From G963674505 sp964575975 (GTDB taxonomy: Bacteria; Desulfobacterota; Desulfobacteria; Desulfobacterales; SKZT01): a stretch of 8,545 nucleotides of DNA. The stretch lies in NCBI GenBank assembly GCA_964575975.1, contig CAZNTU010000240.1:1-8545 (forward strand), written 5' to 3'. The notes under the pieces are model-generated. The model was not told the DNA's origin. It saw only the letters and a list, made by a program, of their open reading frames with translations, and searched no databases. The position numbers were made by a program, and so were the translations under genes. Below, piece by piece: positions 6,135-8,545 of the stretch (the first letter of the stretch is position 1; each line of letters opens with the position of its first letter).

Positions 6135-6956
6135 ATGAAAAAAAAAGATATCGAGGATAGGGACTTCGAACGTTGGAACATGCTTAGAGAAATGCGGCTG
6201 AAAGGCGCCAAGAACCAAAGCGATAACCAAATGCGGGCCGAGCCGCACAGTAGAAATCCTCGAAACCTTGTAATGGCGGCGATACTCGTTCTGGTTGTTC
6301 TTGGGGCGGCGGCATATTTTGCGGGAAAAAAGATGCGAAACGATCCGCATTCGTCGGCAAGCAGTCCAAACAATCCGAAAAAGGGAGAATACCGATACCC
6401 GGTTCCCCGGAATCGATCGGAAACAATTGCGGCAACAAATCCAAAGGACGCCAGCAAGACACGGCCGAACATTCGCTCGACGACGCCCGCGTTTTCCGTC
6501 GAAGATCTGTCTCGAAGGAGTTTCGATTCGTCGGCAGGTCGGGATTCGGAATCGCTCGAAACGAAAGGGAGCGAACCCGACCCGCCGCCGACAGGGTCGG
6601 AGAGTTCGTTTTCGCCCTACGGCGCAAGAATCGCCCGATACCTTGTCTGCTCGGGAGTCAAAGCGCGCGAATGCGCATCGCCGCAGACCCATTTCACTTT
6701 GACGGGTTCGGTATCCCCGCATATGTGGATGGAAGTATTTTCCGAGACCGTTCCGTACGCGCTCAAGCATGTCTACTACCACGAAGGTCGAAAATTCGTG
6801 GAGATCCCTCTCGGAATAAAACATCGCCGCATGAGAACCTGGAGTTACGTTACTTTGAACGATGCGGCGCAAGCCGGTTCATGGCATGTGGAAATCCAGA
6901 CGGTGGAAGGGAAAGTATTGGGACGCGCCGAATTCAAGGTCGGCACCGCAGGATAG
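6135..6956 (+). CDS. Membrane-anchored DUF2914-domain protein
   Basis: A 273-residue bitopic membrane protein. Residues 1-43 are charged and cytoplasmic and a single membrane helix covers about 44-64 (NLVMAAILVLVVLGAAAYFAG). About 66-160 is a low-complexity Ser/Pro/Arg linker that should lie in the periplasm. The C-terminal domain, about 165-270, matches DUF2914: ARYLVCSGVKARECASP, a central WMEVFSETV stretch, YYHEGRKFVEIPL, the RTWSY motif, GSWHVEIQT and a final GKVLGRAEFKV strand. The domain has no known function but is often seen at the end of a linker after a membrane helix. C172 and C180 might pair outside the cytoplasm. The ATG at 6135 is favoured because the protein then begins MKKKDIEDRD ahead of the helix. 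The frame stays open upstream to a TTG at 6009, which would add 42 residues. Ribosome-site support is weak at both (GAGA-like at 6135), so the start is uncertain. Confidence 0.85.
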   Translation: MKKKDIEDRDFERWNMLREMRLKGAKNQSDNQMRAEPHSRNPRNLVMAAILVLVVLGAAAYFAGKKMRNDPHSSASSPNNPKKGEYRYPVPRNRSETIAATNPKDASKTRPNIRSTTPAFSVEDLSRRSFDSSAGRDSESLETKGSEPDPPPTGSESSFSPYGARIARYLVCSGVKARECASPQTHFTLTGSVSPHMWMEVFSETVPYALKHVYYHEGRKFVEIPLGIKHRRMRTWSYVTLNDAAQAGSWHVEIQTVEGKVLGRAEFKVGTAG

Positions 6957-6963
6957 TTCGTGT

Positions 6964-8286
6964 TCACATCGCTTGTCCGAGAGAACCGCGACAGGCCCCC
7001 GCGTATCTGTCGAGTATTTCCATGATCTTGCATTTCACCAGACATTTCGGAGCGAAACGGATGCGTCCTTGGCGCACGGCTTCGTACTGCGATGGCATGT
7101 ATTGACTGAGAAGAGGCAACGGAATACCGTACCGGTCCATGTTTTGAAACAAAATCGCTACGGCCTCTTCGATCCGGGGGACGGACCAATAGTATCGAAT
7201 TCGGTCGCTGAAACCGTAGACCGAAATATAGCGAACGCGGGACGGGTCGCCTCGATAGTGTCGGCGCCAATGCGTACGGTCATTTACCATCGTGTTGCGA
7301 ACCACTTCGGGAAGTCTGGAGAGCACCGCTCCCCGGCGTTCTCCCAACAACTCCCGTTCGATATGCGCAAGGGCGAAAAGGGCTTCCCTCATGGCGAACG
7401 TCAAGCACGGACCCACCTTGAGAATCGCAAAGTGATCCTTCACCATTTCGGTCAAAGCCTCTTCGGTCTGAAAATCGGTGGAATGGGCTTCGAAAACCAG
7501 TTTTTCGGCGTCGCGAATCCACGCCTTGAGATCTTCGGTCCTTTTATTGTCGTAATCCCGCACAGTTTCCGGCCCGAAAGTCGCGCCGGTCCGGACTACT
7601 ATCGCCACGCAACGCTTCCACGCGGACTCGAGCCCTTTTTTAGCGAAGGCGCGCCGCATGTGGATCATCGTCTCTTCGGCGTCGGCCGCAGACGACGCCT
7701 GTGTTTCCAGGTCGTCGTCCTGTTGTCCCCCGGGCGCGGGAACGTCCGTGCCCACGACATAGACGAGCCTCGCCCCGGCCCCTGGCACTGCCTTTGCGGC
7801 ATCCTCCGCGCTCTCGCAAAGAGAAGCGGTTCGTTCCGATATCGTCTCCGCCGAGACATGGGGAAGTCCGTCGCGAACATCGTCGCGGCAGGGCGCGCTG
7901 GGGTCCAGATGCAGCTTCCGATAGCCCGCGAGTACGCACTGCCGTACCAGTTCGCGGGCTTTCGCCATGGCCGACTCCGAATCTTCGGACTGCCAAGGCC
8001 CCGGTCCCAAGTGGTCGGCTCCCAATACAACCCGGTCTCTGGGAAGTTCCACAATCTCCGCGGCACGCCGGACAAATTCAGCGAACTGCTTCGGCATCAT
8101 GCCCTCGTAACCGCCGTATTGGTTGACCTGCCGTCCCGTGGATTCCAGGCACGCCAGCAGATTCCGTTTCCGGGCATGCTCGAGCGCGGCCTCGACGACG
8201 AACCGGTTCGCCGAACATACCGAAGCGAGCCCCGCCATTTCGTCGCGCCTGTTTCTATCGAAAATCTCGAACATCCGGTCCAGCAT
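6964..8286 (-). CDS. gatZ: GatZ/KbaZ-family protein (class II tagatose-1,6-bisphosphate aldolase non-catalytic subunit)
   Basis: A 440-residue protein of COG4573, close to the usual length of about 420-430. Matches run along the whole chain: SVCSANRFVVEAALEHA (22-38), LESTGRQVNQYGGYEGM (47-63), VVLGADHLGPGPW (86-98), KLHLDPS (124-130), YVVGTDVPAPGG (176-187), FEAHSTDFQT (265-274), DHFAILKVGPCLTFAMREA (284-302), SDRIRYYW (360-367) and a SQYMPSQYE tail (394-402). In E. coli, GatZ and KbaZ stabilise the catalytic GatY/KbaY subunits that split tagatose-1,6-bisphosphate; older annotations call the family tagatose-6-phosphate kinase. The histidines H92, H126, H268 and H285 sit in conserved aldolase-barrel-like motifs. 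The ATG at 8286 overlaps the stop of the preceding gene as TGATG, with AGGA upstream, which favours it over an ATG at 8313. No GatY, sugar kinase or transporter is in the window, so substrate and partner are unverified. The gene ends 7 bases from the convergent DUF2914 gene. Confidence 0.9.
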   Translation of the reverse strand: MLDRMFEIFDRNRRDEMAGLASVCSANRFVVEAALEHARKRNLLACLESTGRQVNQYGGYEGMMPKQFAEFVRRAAEIVELPRDRVVLGADHLGPGPWQSEDSESAMAKARELVRQCVLAGYRKLHLDPSAPCRDDVRDGLPHVSAETISERTASLCESAEDAAKAVPGAGARLVYVVGTDVPAPGGQQDDDLETQASSAADAEETMIHMRRAFAKKGLESAWKRCVAIVVRTGATFGPETVRDYDNKRTEDLKAWIRDAEKLVFEAHSTDFQTEEALTEMVKDHFAILKVGPCLTFAMREALFALAHIERELLGERRGAVLSRLPEVVRNTMVNDRTHWRRHYRGDPSRVRYISVYGFSDRIRYYWSVPRIEEAVAILFQNMDRYGIPLPLLSQYMPSQYEAVRQGRIRFAPKCLVKCKIMEILDRYAGACRGSLGQAM

Positions 8287-8540
8287 CAGTTTTCTTCCTG
8301 CTCGCTTTCCCATGGAAGTTCCACGGGGGCGGCATCAAACCAATCCTGGACTATTCTCCGCGCTTCCGGAAGGTCCGATTCGGAAACCCGAATCGTCCCC
8401 CAACCGTATTGCGACTGGAAAAGGCCGTCGTATGCGGTATCGTGAAACGACTTTATTTCCGCGTATATTCCGTGCTCCTCCAAGATCGATTTGATCGCGT
8501 TTGCTTCCGGTTCGCTTCCTGGTTTGATCAAAATTTTCAT
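8286..8540 (-). CDS. DUF2007-family small protein (putative signal-transducing)
   Basis: An 84-residue soluble protein with the DUF2007 pattern. A first strand is followed by a helix (EANAIKSILEEHGIYAEIKS), a central loop (SQYGWGTIRV), and a final helix beginning ESDLPEARRIVQDW. The family has a small ferredoxin-like fold and is labelled putative signal-transducing in databases, but no biochemical role is established. The acidic tail ESEQEEN ends in a TGA that overlaps the ATG of the gatZ-like gene, so the two are co-transcribed and translationally coupled. The ATG is only five bases from the window edge. The frame is open to that edge, so a longer start or further upstream operon genes cannot be excluded, and no ribosome site can be judged. 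Confidence 0.85.
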   Translation of the reverse strand: MKILIKPGSEPEANAIKSILEEHGIYAEIKSFHDTAYDGLFQSQYGWGTIRVSESDLPEARRIVQDWFDAAPVELPWESEQEEN

Positions 8541-8545
8541 GTTTT

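Noticed and set aside
8287..8313. ATG at 8313 as the start of the gatZ-like gene
   Set aside because: It would overlap the DUF2007 gene by 28 bases. The ATG at 8286 has the classic TGATG coupling and an upstream AGGA.
6862..8445. Long plus-strand open frame (527 codons) opposite the gatZ-like gene
   Set aside because: It lies antisense to a gene with full-length family similarity, is rich in Arg/His/Pro as expected for a shadow frame in GC-rich coding DNA, and resembles no family.

Overview
The window is about 8.5 kb of chromosome-like bacterial DNA with moderate GC and Shine-Dalgarno-type starts. It holds nine protein-coding genes and one gene remnant. I see no RNA genes, CRISPR array, insertion sequence or phage structural genes. 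The mix of families (DUF2845, DUF2914, a zinc-ribbon/PilZ protein, DUF2007, a GatZ-like protein) would suit a Gram-negative bacterium of the Desulfobacterota/proteobacterial type. That placement is an inference from gene families, not from any phylogenetic marker.

Left part (1-1400, minus strand): a NarL/FixJ-type response regulator with its own sigma70-like promoter. Upstream of it lies a broken piece of a second, different receiver domain (about 913-1040, one-base frameshift). Next comes a small secreted DUF2845 protein. No histidine kinase is visible.

Middle (1357-3983, plus strand): after about 350 bases without a gene, a good sigma70-like promoter precedes a tight two-gene unit. The first gene encodes a 217-residue protein I do not recognise. 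The second encodes an XRE helix-turn-helix protein fused to an ImmA/IrrE zinc peptidase. This is the most accessory-looking part of the window and the best candidate for an undescribed module, for example a regulator-protease with its partner or a toxin-antitoxin-like pair. A small two-helix membrane protein follows as a separate unit.

Right part: a minus-strand PAS-GAF-zinc ribbon-PilZ sensor (probably c-di-GMP responsive) is separated from the small membrane gene by a hairpin with a 12-base direct repeat. It is divergent from a membrane-anchored DUF2914 protein. That gene converges, with only 7 bases between, on a minus-strand DUF2007-gatZ pair whose stop and start overlap (TGATG). The gatZ-like gene encodes the non-catalytic subunit of tagatose-bisphosphate aldolase, yet no catalytic subunit or sugar gene is present here.

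Overall the genes look like a set of small signalling and envelope units rather than one long operon. Only two pairs are convincingly co-transcribed: 1707-2360 with 2370-3536, and 8540-8286 with 8286-6964.
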